This document shows positions 49,380-62,661 of a stretch of 64,000 nt of DNA, one piece after another. The stretch lies in contig NC_035178.2 of assembly GCF_001659605.2 (NCBI RefSeq), forward strand, positions 7,141,213 to 7,205,212, read 5' to 3'. Source of the stretch: Manihot esculenta. Its lineage: Eukaryota; Streptophyta; Magnoliopsida; Malpighiales; Euphorbiaceae. Under the pieces are notes generated by a model, which was not told where the DNA came from, ran no database searches, and was given only the letters and a program-made list of their open reading frames with translations. A program made the translations under genes and the position numbers. Within the stretch, counting starts at the first letter, position 1, and the number at the start of each line of letters is the position of its first letter.

Positions 49380-52330
49380 GCAAGTCTCGTCAGACGCTGG
49401 TAAATTTTGGTAAGAGCAGTCTTCTAAGGTAAGTGAATCTCAGCTTAGATTTTATCGTCCTAGAGACTTAGGAGAGGGTGCGGCGCTGGTTCACAGAGTC
49501 GAAAAACCATGAGCATGATATGGTAGCCGTGAGCGTAATGCTTATGGTAGACAAACGAATAAAATTTTGACACGTCGCTACGAACTTGCCTCTCTTGAGC
49601 ACGTGGTGGCGTTTTATTAGTAATATTTTTGTGCTTGGGTGTTGTTAAATTACTGTATCGTATTCGGATCTGTCATGTGCGGTTATGATCTGATGATCAG
49701 GCGATAGATAGTTTAGACCTTCACGTAAGAGTGGCTAAATGAACGGCTGACATTGAAGGAACAGGAATTTTGTTTAATAAAAAATAGAATTGGGAGAATC
49801 CCTAGCATCGACAATTCAGCATGATTTACGGGCGTGATGGTTTATCTATATGCCGTTTTCTTTAATTGAATTTATTTAATATATATTTTACTTTATATAG
49901 CAATAAATTTTTATAATTATCATATGAGTTAAACCTAAGTATGAGATTAAATATTACAAACTTGGATTGTAGAATAAAATTTTATATTTTATATAATAAA
50001 ATATATTTAATGCTTTTGAATAAATAAAAGTTTAATCATTAATAAAGAGATCATAAGAAATTAGTTAATTTATTTTTAAATTAAGTTTTTTAATTTAATA
50101 TAATTCTAAAATATATAAATAAAAAGAAAACACATATCTCCCCGAATATCAGCTAAGCACCATATCATGAGGGGACACGTATAAATATAATTATACATGT
50201 ACACATAGCTATACAAAATGTTTTAATTATATAGCAAAGACTTTCAGTAAATTAATTTAATTTAAAATTAAAAATATAGAAGTGAGTTTAATTTTTAATA
50301 GATACAATTGATCAAATAATCATATCATAAATAAAATATTTTCAAAATTAAAACATTGTATGCATTTTAAATGAAAAAAGTTATTAAAACTTGTAAAACA
50401 ATATCTATGCGAATTTTTTAAAGTTAATAATAGAAAGATATTACACCAAATTTTAGAAATTGCAGTAATTTATAAATAAGCATTTACAATATAAGAATAT
50501 AATTTTATTTATATTTATTTAAATTAAAATCAATATTTAAAAAATTAAATTAAAAAATAAATATTTTTAAGATGGAAAAATTTTGAGGGAAACCTACTGG
50601 GTTCGAAGTAGGGGTGAGCATTCACGCGGTTTGGTTTAAAATCAAATCGAATCGAATCGAATAAATCGAAAATTAAAATTTTAATGTTTATGAAAATCGA
50701 ATCGAATTGATTTTGATTAGAAATCGAATTAAACCGAATCGGTCTGATTCGATTTGATTCAATTCAGTTTGATCGGTTTTAATTTATAATAATTTTTTTA
50801 TTTTTTACACTTTATTTTTAGTATTTTAAATTTTAATTAAAATATTTTAATTTTAATATGATTTAATTTCTCTGTATTATTGAAAAAATATATTATTATC
50901 ACTAATCGATTCGGTTTGATTTTTTTGATTTTTTTCTGATTAAAATTGAACCGAACCAAAATAATTAAAATTTCTTAAATTAAAAATCAAACCGAACCGA
51001 ACCGAAATATATAAAAAAATCGAATTAAATATTCAAATCAATTCAATTCGATTAATTTTTTCAATTTAAATCGAATACTGCTCACAACTATTTCGAAAGA
51101 CCCTAACCCGTTAAACCCAATCCAGCTCTGTCCTTATCCGTAGAAATGAAAAATATATTTTTCCTCTCATCTCTCCTATTAAAATTTTCTTTTCTTTTAT
51201 TTATTTTTTATATTTATCTATAAACTAGAGATTTTAATCGTCTTTCACATTTACTTACAGACAATTTAAGAATTATTTATTTAAAATGATATTATCAAAA
51301 GAAACAACCATAAATTTTGATCTCCTGTTAAATAGTATAAAAAAAACTACAAATTTTAATCTCATGTTAAAATTGCGTTTATTTTATAAAAAAATATTTT
51401 TTAAAAATAATATTTCGATGAAAAAAAATTAAACTACAGAAGAAAGTTATTTTCTACTTTTTAAAATTTTTATTAAAATTTATATATAAATTTGTCAATA
51501 CATTTTATTTTTTAAATTAAAATTAAATAATAAAAAATATGTTATTTAATTAAAACATATTTCTACGAAAATATTTTTTAAATATAAATTTTTATTTATT
51601 TATAAAAAATCATTTATATTTAAAAAATATTTTTTATGAAAAATATTTTTTAATAAGATAATTTATTTTTCACTATTTAATGTAAAAAATATTTTTAATT
51701 AATTAAATTTTTTAAGCACACCAAATAAAAAAATATTTTCCTAAAACAAATATTTTCAGTTCAAAATTTTCTCATCTCTTGCACTGAGAAATCTCTACAT
51801 AAACCTAACAGCAATCCTCCTCTAACAGTGTCCAGTTACAACAAATACAACCACCACCAACCAATCAACTGATAAATGAATTTATTTTCTGTACAAAATT
51901 CTTACGACCCTAATATAAGTTAAGTCTCATATAATATCGAATTGAATGACTATTAGATTAAATAACTACATCGAGATTTGAGTAAAATTAATTAAAAGTG
52001 AATGCACGAATCTATAACTAAATATTTAATTAATTATTGTTAAGCTCATTCGCATAAACTCGTGCTTCCTATAGCCTTACCGTTGGTAAAACCACATTAT
52101 AAAAGAAAAGCAGAGTTTGGCTTTACCCACCAGCATTTTCTTTCTTTTTCCACTGAATCTTTAGCTTCTTTATGCAATTCTGCGACCTCACCTTTTTTCA
52201 ACAACTTTCATTGAAGCTCCTCTGCAGATCTGATCATTCTAAATGTTATAATCTCAATCCAACTGTACAGAGCAAGGCAGGCTCCTTCCTATATCATCCT
52301 CTGTACTGCTAAATTCATAGGATGAGTTTA
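49380..52330. other. Intergenic region between the PDI and DUF630/632 genes
   Basis: AT-rich DNA containing the small hAT element at 50609-51090. 51340-51790 has repeated 'aaaatatttttt'-like blocks and a 'gcacaccaaataaa' end that may be another degenerate MITE. No gene was found. Confidence 0.6.
50609..51090. mobile_element. Non-autonomous hAT element (482 bp)
   Basis: The ends TAGGGGTGAGCA and, inverted, TAGTTGTGAGCA form a terminal inverted repeat. The flanks gTTCGAAg (50601-50608) and tTTCGAAa (51091-51098) form an 8-bp target duplication with two differences, the hAT length. The subterminal parts are rich in alternating AACCGAACC, TCGAAT and GGTTTGGTTT blocks. There is no coding capacity. 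Confidence 0.75.
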
Positions 52331-55300
52331 CTATGAGCATCCAGCATTTTCAAGCCTAACTTGCTCATGAGCTTTCAAAACCTCTGAAGTGAAGTTGCCC
52401 AAAGCCTCAAAAATTGGGACCAGACCTGATTGTAAACTACCTGAAGCTGCATCATGAACTAGTTTTGCAGCTTCCTTATAGCTGTATCTCTCTTCTTCTA
52501 ATTTCTTCTTCATTGAATCTAATTCCACCTTCAGATCATCTAAGGGTGAAACTCCACTTTCTGAAGGAACCTTCGACATAGCTTTATCTGACAATGCTTC
52601 CATCCTCCCCCTCTCCATGCTTAAGGTATGCAGACGCTTCTCAAAATCCTTTGAGATGTAATCTGCTTTGATCCTCTGTCCATGCTCCTCATCTTGCCGC
52701 TCCAATAGTTGATGCAAGCTTGAAGCAAAATTGAGCATGGCATTTTCCACCCCCTTCTCAGAAATTCTAACCATTGCTTGATACCAATCATTGCAAACTA
52801 CAAAAATTGGTGGAGCTCCCATTCTGCTTGGAGAGAATGGGGCTATTCCATCTGGTGTTTCTTCAGGTTCAATCAGAAGGTACCTTAAAAGCCACTGATT
52901 TAATAACTCAACATAAGATTTTTGGGTGTTGACCCAATTATTAAAGCAGGTGCACCAATTGATTAACTCTGTTTCAAGTTCAAGAGTAGCTTTCAAACCA
53001 GAATCTCTTTGCAAACCACTGTTTGCCTTGAGATAACGAGCTTTGCTCTCCATGATAGCTTGGAACTGTTTCTGGTGGCATCTTAGCATGGAGTTCCACA
53101 TCCGCATCAATCTGCAAATAAAAAAGTGAGAATATACCAAAACAAAAAGAAGAATAAGCTTTAAATAAATAGTCAACAACAGAGAGTTACACATGCTAAG
53201 TTCTCCAACTTGTCCAAATAGCTTCTTATAATATATTCAGTATCGCAACTTTAATCCAGGGAAAAAAAGTTGAATCAACAGTTTGTGTGTGTCACCATTA
53301 AAAGGTGGAGAAAAAAGTTATTTAACCAGACAAGATGAAGATACAATGGTGCAACAATTAATGAAGCTAAGTGATACCTGATATAGGAGTCTGCATTCCA
53401 TGTATATCAGCACTAGGATATTCCAATCCAATATGACACCAATATTAGGAAAAATGTGTATGAACTTAAAATGAGCGAGAGGATGAAGCCTCCACCAGGC
53501 ACAAAGAGAAACTCAGATCAATTGTATTGCAAGTAGAGGAAAAAAATGCACTTATGGCGTGTGAGGGTGGTGCAGTTCTCTATCAATATACCAGCATACT
53601 GCCAGCCCTCGTTTTAAGTAACCTTGCAGGTACTACCTCCCTCCCTTCAAGAGGGTAGGGAATATGCAAGGGAGGGGCTAGCTAGATCCATGCCCCTCCC
53701 TCTGAGATTTTAATTTTTAAGCAGGAGTAAGTTGAATATCAGTTGGTTTCTAATAGACTGCCACATTTCGCCCCCTGATTGTTAAATTAAATTGAAAAGT
53801 TAATTTTTTAATTGGCCTAACTAAATAAATCTTAATAAGTTCAAAATTAATAAATCAGAATAATATCTAATTGACCAAATAAGCAATAGAAAATTGATTT
53901 AAAAAATCCAATTCTAGTTAAATTATAATTAGTTTAGTATAATTACATTAAATTTAAACTTAGTAAATGTATACTTTGTTCCGCTCTATGTGTGACTATC
54001 GTGTCTTTAACTGTGAAGGAGAACCAATTATGGATTGCCCGCCAAGAAATAGTGAATGCATAATGTTAGTTGTGAATACCATATGGCAAAACATCTAATA
54101 GACCAAGTAACAGAGCAGATGAATACCCATGAATCAATTCAGTGATTTGAGGCTGTAATTCTTCATCCCTCAACCTGTGTATCTTGCTTGATATGGAATC
54201 AATAGTTCTGATAGTAACATTAATTTTTGTTTGTAACTTCCTTATTGAAGCCTGGGCAGCATCAATTTTACTGGGCTCAGCTCCATGTTCGTCTAAACTT
54301 TTTAACCTTTTGTATAGTTTTTCATAGTCAACTCGTAGCCTTTCTTCATCCTGAAATCAGCAGAAACTCCTAGACATGGTAAGAAAGAATCCACAGCAAT
54401 TGAAGATATATAAAAGCACTTAAACCCTCACAAAAAAATGTTTTACCAAATAGAAGGAAGCAAAAGAATATTCTTTACAGTTTTCTTTTCTTTTTTTGTT
54501 GGTATATCAAATCATCTTTCCTTTCTCAAAATATTTTTTAATGGCAATATGGAAAAAAATATATAGGCAAGTAATACCCAAAAACTTTACAATGCTTCAT
54601 GTTTAAAAGAAGAAGAAGAAGAGCAAGAAGAGGGGCAAAAAAAGAACATAAGCAACTGTCTGAAAGACGAGATTCGTCAATAACACAACTTGGAAAGCTC
54701 CTTTAGCAGGCATTGGCTTTAAAATAATAATATTTATCCACAAGACACAAAGATGAAAATCAGATGCTGTTTTTGATGCTTTCATACCTTAACTTCTTTG
54801 TATAGTTTTTTCTCCCATGCATAAATTTTCTCCAGGGTAGATGATAGGTTTCTAGCCTTCATGTCAAAATCATTTCCAGGTTCCTCAGAGTATGCTTTTG
54901 CCATTTTTGTTGCCCTAGAAGAGATTTGCACCGATGGCCTGGTAGGAGGATGTGATGACACCAGATACAAAATCCGTGAAAAAATTACTGCATAGAGGAT
55001 GCTAGTGTTATTGATGCGGCAAAATAAGTGTATTGCTGAAGGTGTTTGGATCAATTTGATAAAAGGAAAGAATCCAATTCTTCTAACAACAACATTCTCT
55101 AGTAAAAGACCGTCTTTTTGTTGGAGGACGACTAATTTTCAAGTCAAAGTTGCTCAAAATTTGAAATTCCATTTCAACAGTGATAGATAAGCGATCTTCA
55201 AGAAAACAAAATCCAGGAGCATTACATGCATCTTATTTTCTTTCATTGAGAAGTTTCAACTAGACTATGGTAAATTGAGTGAATTCAATAGCTAATTCAT

Positions 55301-56832
55301 CCAAAGTGAATGACATACCCATAAGCATTTTAGAGGAAATATCTATGAAGCAATCATGAAAACCTCAAAAAAATGGATAACAATAAGATAATAACAAAAT
55401 AAATAGATGAAATGCTACCTCTTAGAAAGGTGGTTCTTGGCTGGTAAGGCAATCTGCCTGCCTCAAGCAACGTTGCTACCTCTCTCCCATAACTAGAGGC
55501 AGTCTCAAACCCGTCCTTGATTTCATCCACCACTTCCTGGAGATCCCTAGTCCCATGAACAGACAATGTAGTTAAGCTACTGGGTTTAGAAGACTCAACA
55601 TCCCTGATAGATGCCTCCTCAACCTCAAAGCTCACTCCTTTCTTCCTCACAGGATCCTCAGCAGAACTCTTAGAAGAGATAATACTGTCAGGACTGCTAA
55701 ATGTATCAGGACTAGTACTGCCTTCGTTTTCATTATCCTTAACTGAGTCCGTACTCCCACTGCTGCTTTGAACTGGAATGGAGTTTGAGGTACCCTCTCC
55801 ATTATTCTTAATAACTTCTTCACTGGATTTGTATTTGTCATTCACATTCATTTCCTCTTTCACTTTCTTCTTTTCTTTGGCAATTTCTTTTATCACCTCT
55901 TGCTCTGTTTCATCTTCCAATTCAGGGATGCCTTCCCTTTCTCTCACCTCCTTCGAATCCGGACTACTGGTTGTCGACCCGTACCCGTATCTTCCCACTG
56001 AATAATAACTCGGAAGCCCACCACTACCGTTATCATATGCATCGAACACGTTCAGAAAATCCCAGGTAGACACTCTCGGCGGCGATGGCGGCACTGGTGG
56101 CGGCCTCTGCGGACTTGGCTCCTTCTGCGGCGAACCCATAATCGAGTACCCAAAGTACCCGCCATTTCCATAATAACTGGAGTACCCATTTATTGTTGGA
56201 TCCTCATATACCACCGTCTTCGCCGGAGTGGCAGACCTCTTCATGTAATAGACGTTGGGATAAGGATTAGAAAAGGGAAACGGGTATGGATATGTATTAT
56301 CTCCAGGATAATTATAACTCCAATTTCCTTGAGGATAGTCATTGAAATTGTAAGAACTTGAAGGTACTTCTCGTTGCTGAACTATTTCTTCTTCTGCTTC
56401 TTCCTCTTCAGGGATATCGTGAATGTGGATGTGACCCGAATCAGAGTCCAAGTCCGACTCAGATGACAAATGCAAATGCGAATCTTCAATCTCCTCCTGC
56501 TCCTTGTTTATGCTCTTTTTAAGATTGGTATCGTCCACAGAATGTGAAATCGACGTCGATGAGGACAAGTTTTTGGATTTTGCCTTAGATTTCCCTTCCC
56601 GTGAGGGTAATGTTAGAACAGGGGACCCAGGAGAAGAAGAAGAAGCGAACACAAGCTCCTCGTCAACAAATCTCCGAATTGCCTCGCCAACATTCCTCAG
56701 TGAGTGAAAATACAAGACGTGAGCAGCTGCAAGAGCGTAACGGTGATCAGAAGCAGCCTTGATAAGTTCTTTTCGCTCTCTGCAACGAGTTACCAGCGGC
56801 AAATCATCGACTTTGGATCCTCCACAGCCCAT
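52331..56832 (-). CDS. DUF630/DUF632 protein, nitrate regulatory gene 2 (NRG2)-like
   Basis: Four exons: 55419-56832, 54788-54987, 54127-54350, 52331-53111; 872 aa. The start gives MGCGGSKVDDLPLV, a classical N-myristoylation/palmitoylation context; codons just upstream lack ATG. DUF630 covers about the first 60 residues (TRCRERKELIKAASDHRYAL, AHVLYFHSLRNVGEAIRRF). A long acidic and Pro-rich linker follows, with PPVPPSPPRVSTWDFLNVF. DUF632 runs from LQEVVDEIKDGFETASSYG near 430 through IYAWEKKLYKEVK, KIDAAQASIRKLQT and SYVELLNQWLLRYL to about 740, and the C-terminus is coiled-coil-like. Arabidopsis NRG2 of this family acts in nitrate signalling; whether this copy does is unknown. It is often mislabelled as bZIP. 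Confidence 0.92.
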
Positions 56833-57450
56833 ATCAGAACCCAAAAGGAAACGAAGCTCTGAAAGATAAAATGTGTAGCTCTCATGGTGATGATGATAAT
56901 GCCAACGCCTGATAGTACAAACGGAGAGGAAAATGAAGCATTGTGAGTAACAACAGATCCAAGGAAGAAAGAATGGGAACTGGGAAGCAGAAATTCAATT
57001 AAAATGCAACAGAAAACAAACTTGGCAGGACTCAAGTCTATAACAGAACTTTCATCATGCATGTAACAGGCAGGTAAAAGAATTGAACAAATATAAAAGT
57101 GAGAAAACAGAAAAGTCGTGCATGGAAGAGAGAGAGAAATCTGACCGTAGAGATTGGTGAGATTGAGAGGGGACCGTCCATGCAAGGAGAGAGTTAGAAT
57201 CTGATGAAACTGAGATATTGAATTTGTTATTTAGCAGTAAAACAATAAAGAGTGCATGGAGATGCGTGATGGGGTCTGAGATCTGAGAACAGGGAAGAGA
57301 AGGGAGGTGAGATTGGAGGAGTTTGGATTCCTCAACTGAAACCCGATCTCTTCTTGTGTGCAGAAATTCAGTGTTACAGAGAAAAGATGAAGGCTCATGG
57401 AACCCGCCCTCGGTAACGGACTCTGTCATCATCATTACTGCTACCATTTT
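56833..57450 (-). promoter_or_regulatory. 5' leader region of the DUF630/632 gene
   Basis: On the minus strand a good acceptor (TTTATCTTTCAG|AGCTTCG) lies at 56859/56858, 26 bp before the ATG, so a 5' UTR intron is likely. The donor was not fixed. Upstream is GAGA/CT-rich DNA and a 130-codon ORF (57447-57055) that looks like leader sequence, perhaps with uORFs, and not a protein gene. Confidence 0.5.
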
Positions 57451-59182
57451 TTTTTTTTAATTAACCGAAAATTAAGGGCAATTAGTACTTAATTATTGAG
57501 ATAAGAATTGTTAGACCTAATTATTCAAAACTCTCCGTTTTATCGATTGAATATATAATAATTAATATGATAAATATATTTTAATAAAAAAACGTATTAT
57601 TTTTTAAGTGTGTTAATAATATTTTTCGAGTTGAAATTTATTCAAACTAATTAATTAAATAATTTTATTTTTTTTAGAAATTAAATAGTTGTGTCTTTAA
57701 CATATATATACTAATTATAAATAAAAACACTTTAATAACTATTTTGAAAAAAATAAATGAAAAAATAAACATACTTAGTGTGTTTTAAAAATATATAAAT
57801 TAATTAATTAGTTTAAGGACTAAATTGTTATTTTTTCAAACATTAATTTAATTAGTTTTAGATCCCATGTAGAAGTTTTGTTTGGAAAAATAAATATTAT
57901 ACATTGAATTTAATTGAATACATGTTTCCTTTTTTCTAGAATGTTTCCTTCTAATCAAAATAAATGTTATTTCTACTTTCATATAAATGAAACTAATTAG
58001 AATAATTAAACAATAAATTGTATTTAATTTTTGATACGTTACATTTAAAATAAATCATTTGTATTACTAAATTATTTTTAACCTAATAAAGTTTATTCTT
58101 CCAATTTATATGAATATATGAAATTTAAAAAATAAACTACTATTTTTTAAAAAATAATTATTATTTGATTATGAGGTCAAAAAGTTAGCTTGTTTTTATT
58201 TTGAAATATAATTTATTAGTCTATTTATTAATATATTTTTAATTAATGTGCATTTAAAATAAAAAGTTATTAATTATATTAATAGTTGGAATATTAAATA
58301 AAAAAATTTAAACGTTTAGATTAATTTATCTAATATTTTTAAATTTTGTATAATAAAAATAAATATTTTTAATTTATCACAATTATAATAAAAAAAATTA
58401 AATTAAATTTATATAAATTAACAATAAATTACAATATAGTCTTCAGAGTTATATTTAAATAATAACATTATTCTTAAATACATATTTTTATTACAATAAT
58501 CTCATTTCCTATTAACCTTATTATTCATTCATTATTCTCATTTTTATATAATATCTTAAATATTAATAAAAATTTAAAATTTAAAATATATAATATTTTA
58601 TTTAAAATATTATTAATAGAAAGTAAAATTTTTTAAATATACAAATAATTTATAATATTAATTATAAATATTGAGTAAAATATTTTAATATATTATTTAT
58701 ATATGATGTTTTATATAATAAAAATTTATTTATAATAAATATTTATTCAATATAATACATTTAATATTATATATAATAAATATATAATATATTTAATTTT
58801 AATATAAAAATTAAATTAAAAAATTATATATTGTATTAATAATATAAAATTTTAAAAATTATATTATAATTTATTGTTAATTTATACGAATTCAATTTAA
58901 CCATTTGCTATTTCAGTTTTAAAATATTAAATATAAATATAAATTATTAAAAACATTTGGTTTTTTCTTTCAATATGTCTAATAGTTTAATAATAATATA
59001 AATTATTTTACTTTTTAATTGAATATAAATATATATTATATTTAAAAATTAAGTAGAATTTATTAATTTTATCAAAAATAGTATACTTTCAAATTTTATT
59101 AGAGTGTAAAATATTTTAAAAAAATTAAAATTAATAAAAAGTTATAATACAATATCAGGGGTCAAAATTTAATTATTGGAAT
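57451..59182. other. AT-rich intergenic DNA
   Basis: Very low GC, no ORF of note, no recognisable repeat boundary. Confidence 0.6.
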
Positions 59183-59670
59183 TAATGACCGCTAGATTTC
59201 ATTACCCCGGTATGAGATCTGGCCCATGACAACAATTCTTTATCTGAAGGCTTTTTAGCTCCGCATGAATCAGGTCTAGCCCATTCGGCCTTAAAACCGG
59301 ACCCTTCTTAAATCTCTCAAATCGAGTCGGTCCAGTCTTTTCGGCTCTCAACTCAGATCTCCTCTGAACTTCGATCATAATCTCACCTTCCAGCCCGGTT
59401 CAGAAGAGAAAAGGTGGTTAGTCCATTCACCTTGTAAGTCCATCTGCATGCGTACTAGAAGGAATTAAATAGCCGTTACGCATGAAGCAGAGATCTGATA
59501 TTCTCGTACGTCCATATCTGTATAGTAAAGACAGATGGTCCAATAGTAATGAGACCGTTACACGTCACTGACAGACAAAGAAAAAGAATAAAAAGAAAAA
59601 AACATTCTCCTCTCAGACTAAATTTACATAATTCTTGTAAAATTTTATTTTTCTGGATTTCAAATCATCA
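59183..59670 (+). mobile_element. Old solo LTR related to the Tat element
   Basis: About 488 bp align by eye with the 500-bp Tat LTRs: TAATGACCGCTAGATTTC at the start, GCCGTTACGCATG, CTCGTACGTCCATATC, CGTTACACGTCACT, and AAATCATCA at the end. It is clearly more diverged than the LTRs at 27035 and 37400. The flanks GGAAT and CGAAG do not form a clean duplication. Confidence 0.8.
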
Positions 59671-60970
59671 CGAAGGTTTAATATATGTCAAGGGACATAT
59701 TTGTAGAAAAGGATGTGAAATTTAATATTATAATAATAAAGAGAATAAATAAACAAATTAAAGCAGTAATGTTCCTATGCTTTTCTGAAAATATTTAAAT
59801 ATATAAGAAGAAAATACTTTTAACATAAACATGAGTTTTGCGTGTCAACCACATCTCACGCGTTTTTTGCACGTAAATCGATTTTATGCGCCCTCAAAGG
59901 AGCAATTCACTCATATCAGTTGTGTTTTGTTTTTTTTTTTTTTTTTTTTTCTTTCCTGGATATCAGATTCATTAGAAACAATAAAGAAAAGGTTAATTTA
60001 CAAAATATTCATACAATTGGAATTAACTATAAATAAATAAAATTTTTAAAATATATAAATTTTTAAAAAACAACTACGATGCTTATGGCGTGAATAATTT
60101 ATATTTTTTGAATTTGATGATTCCTGATCATAATATAACTAATTAAATTGAAATTTAATGACGCTTACTATATTTAATAAGTAGTTCATTGACTGTCAGA
60201 AGAAAATTAGAGTTTGATGAGGAGCCTTATAATTTATGAGATTCCTGAATTATTGGTGCTAATTTATTAATTGTATTTTCAATCTCCAATGAATATCATT
60301 AAAAATAATTTTTAAAATTGCATGTGCAAACTACCCAATAGATTTTAATTTCTCCACACATAAATATAGAAATATACCTATTCTCATATAATTAATTAAA
60401 TATTATTAATATACCTATTCTCATATAATTAGTAAAATATTATTTATTTATATTGCTTTATTATTGAATTATTTTTTAAGTTAATAAATTTTATTTTTTA
60501 AAACATATTAAATAGGGATATATTACTGAAATAATGGATAGATTATCATCAAAAGGGAAATTTATTTATAATTTAAAATGAATGAGAAAGAAAATAAGTT
60601 ACTACAATTAAAATAACAAAACTTATATTATTTTTTGATATATCATTTACTTAAAGTATTTATCACGAAATTATTTTTAAAATTAATAAATTTTATTTTT
60701 TTTAACTATATTATCATCTCCATCTCACAATATCTATATTTAAAAGTTATATATCTAAACCAATCAAATTAATTAATATTTTTAATTAAAAAAAAATTAT
60801 AATTTGTTTAAAACACCCTTATCTACGGTTATATAACCACAAAATAGAGTCACATGATAAGAGATTGATAAGTAGGTACACGATTCCATCAAAGGAGAGG
60901 AAGAATCGAACACTTTAATATCCGGTTCATTATCAAGACTCGTCCTCCCCAAGATAGGTCAAGTCTCGGT
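59671..60970. other. AT-rich intergenic DNA
   Basis: No gene supported. A T-run lies at 59930-59950 and a short duplicated stretch 'atacctattctcatataatta' at about 60376 and 60410. Confidence 0.6.
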
Positions 60971-62511
60971 TAGGGGAGAGCGTTTTTCGGTTTAAACCGA
61001 AAAACCGAACCGAACCGATTAATTTCGGTTTTTCGGTTCGGTTAATCGGTATGATCGGTTTGGTTCGGTTAGTATTTTTAAAATTTTTCGGTTTTCGGTT
61101 CGGTTCGGTTTAAATATGTTAAATAACCGATCAAACCGAAAAACCGATTTGGCAAGGCCCAAGCCCATGCCTGAGCCCGAGCCCTCCCCCCTGGCCTGGC
61201 CTATCGAAGCGGCTTCAGCAGCCCAACCCCATCCATCGAACCCCTTCATTCATCCCGTTCCCGTTCTCCACATTCTGCAGTCTCCTCTCTTCTCTCGAAC
61301 CCTATTCCCCCCCGAACCCCTATTCTCTCTCTCGATTCTCGAATCCCGATTCCTCCCCCTGGCCTCTCTTTCTCTTTCTCGTCGACCTCCGACCGCCGAC
61401 CGTCGACCGTCGACCATCAACCTCTTTCCCGTCGATTTGGTGAGTTTCGCCGCCGACCGTGGACTGATCTCTTGAGAGCAGAGGTACTACCGCTTTTCAG
61501 CTTATTCTACCTAATGTTTCATATGATTAAAATTTCATTAAACAATAAAAAAGGTTCATGGTTGGATGGGTTCAGGTAGTGTGCAGATAGTGGTAAATAG
61601 GTTTGGGATGCAGAGAGATTTTGGTTTTGTTTGCCTTTTTATTTGTTCCCTTTCTTTCTTTGTATTGTGAATTTTTAATGAGCCAATAGATATGAGCATG
61701 AGAGATTTTTCCTTCCAATTAAATTGCAGAGGTTACTGATAGTTTCTGTTTTTCTCTTCACCATTTTTAAAATGTATATGCATCTTATTAGTAATTACCA
61801 TTTCAGTGCAAGTTTATTGTGTAGGCTTTAGAGACATTTCAGAAGATATTTGACTATTTGTTAAAAGTCCTAAATGAATTTGGGATTAACAATCAAGTGT
61901 GCATAACTATTATACAGCCAAAACTTCAGCTCAATGTAAAGTTTATGTATGTTTAACTGATTTGTGAGTATAATTCTTTTTTGGAAACAGCAAAATGTAA
62001 TTGAATGCAGGACATAACTGGAGCAATTGAATGCTCCACAGTATTTGGAATTCAATCTTAGTTTTTAGTTTTGTTACGGAGTAAATTATATTAATGGCCA
62101 TTAAACTTTGCACTAAGTTTGATCATTAAATTTTAATTGAGTCAACGGGCAAAAAAGGTTTTATTGATGAGGCATTACAACATGATTTGCATATTCGCTT
62201 GTGACTTGTTTCTAGATATAGGATCTGTGTGGGGGGAGCCCCTGAAATATATTGCTCTTGACTTCCTAGTTTATGAACACAAGGACTGCCAAGAAGTGAG
62301 AGACAGCTGAGAGTAGAGATAAAAACTTAACATGGTTTATTCATTGGGATTAATATAGTCTGTTGTGGAATTTCATCTTGTGGCTCTTGGCCTGATTTTG
62401 GTTAGGAGTAGGTTGGAAGTTTAGTGATGAAATAATTTACTGAATATTTAAGATAATTAGAGTTTATTATGATTTAAAAATTTTAATATTTTAACAACAG
62501 ACAACTGATTA

Positions 62512-62650
62512 GGCTTATGTCCAATTGAATATTGTTGTTAATATTATTTCCAATTCCTTTTTTTATATTGTTATTAACTAAGCTTATGTCCAATTGAATA
62601 TTGTTGTTAATATTATTTCCAATTCCTTTTTTTTTTATGTTGTTACTTTT
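62512..62650. repeat. 69-bp tandem duplication near the acceptor of the hAT 5' intron
   Basis: 'gcttatgtccaattgaatat' and the following 'tgttgttaatattatttcca' occur at 62513 and again at 62582. Copy 2 ends in a T-run just before the acceptor TTTTTAG at about 62654. Confidence 0.8.
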
Positions 62651-62661
62651 TAGGTGAATCA

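Noticed and set aside
52331..56832. bZIP transcription factor label for the DUF630/632 protein
   Set aside because: I see no basic region followed by a leucine heptad; the MGCGGSK start and the two DUFs argue for a membrane-associated protein.
57055..57447. 130-codon minus-strand ORF before the DUF630/632 gene
   Set aside because: It overlaps the expected promoter and leader and has no recognisable domain; kept only as possible leader or uORF sequence.
59178..59675. Target duplication around the old solo LTR
   Set aside because: GGAAT and CGAAG agree at three of five bases, which is not enough to call.
61116..61475. 119-codon ORF rich in Pro and Ser upstream of the hAT transposase
   Set aside because: It lies in the terminal-repeat and leader region, crosses the likely GTGAGT donor at 61440 and has no domain. 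It is probably untranslated leader.
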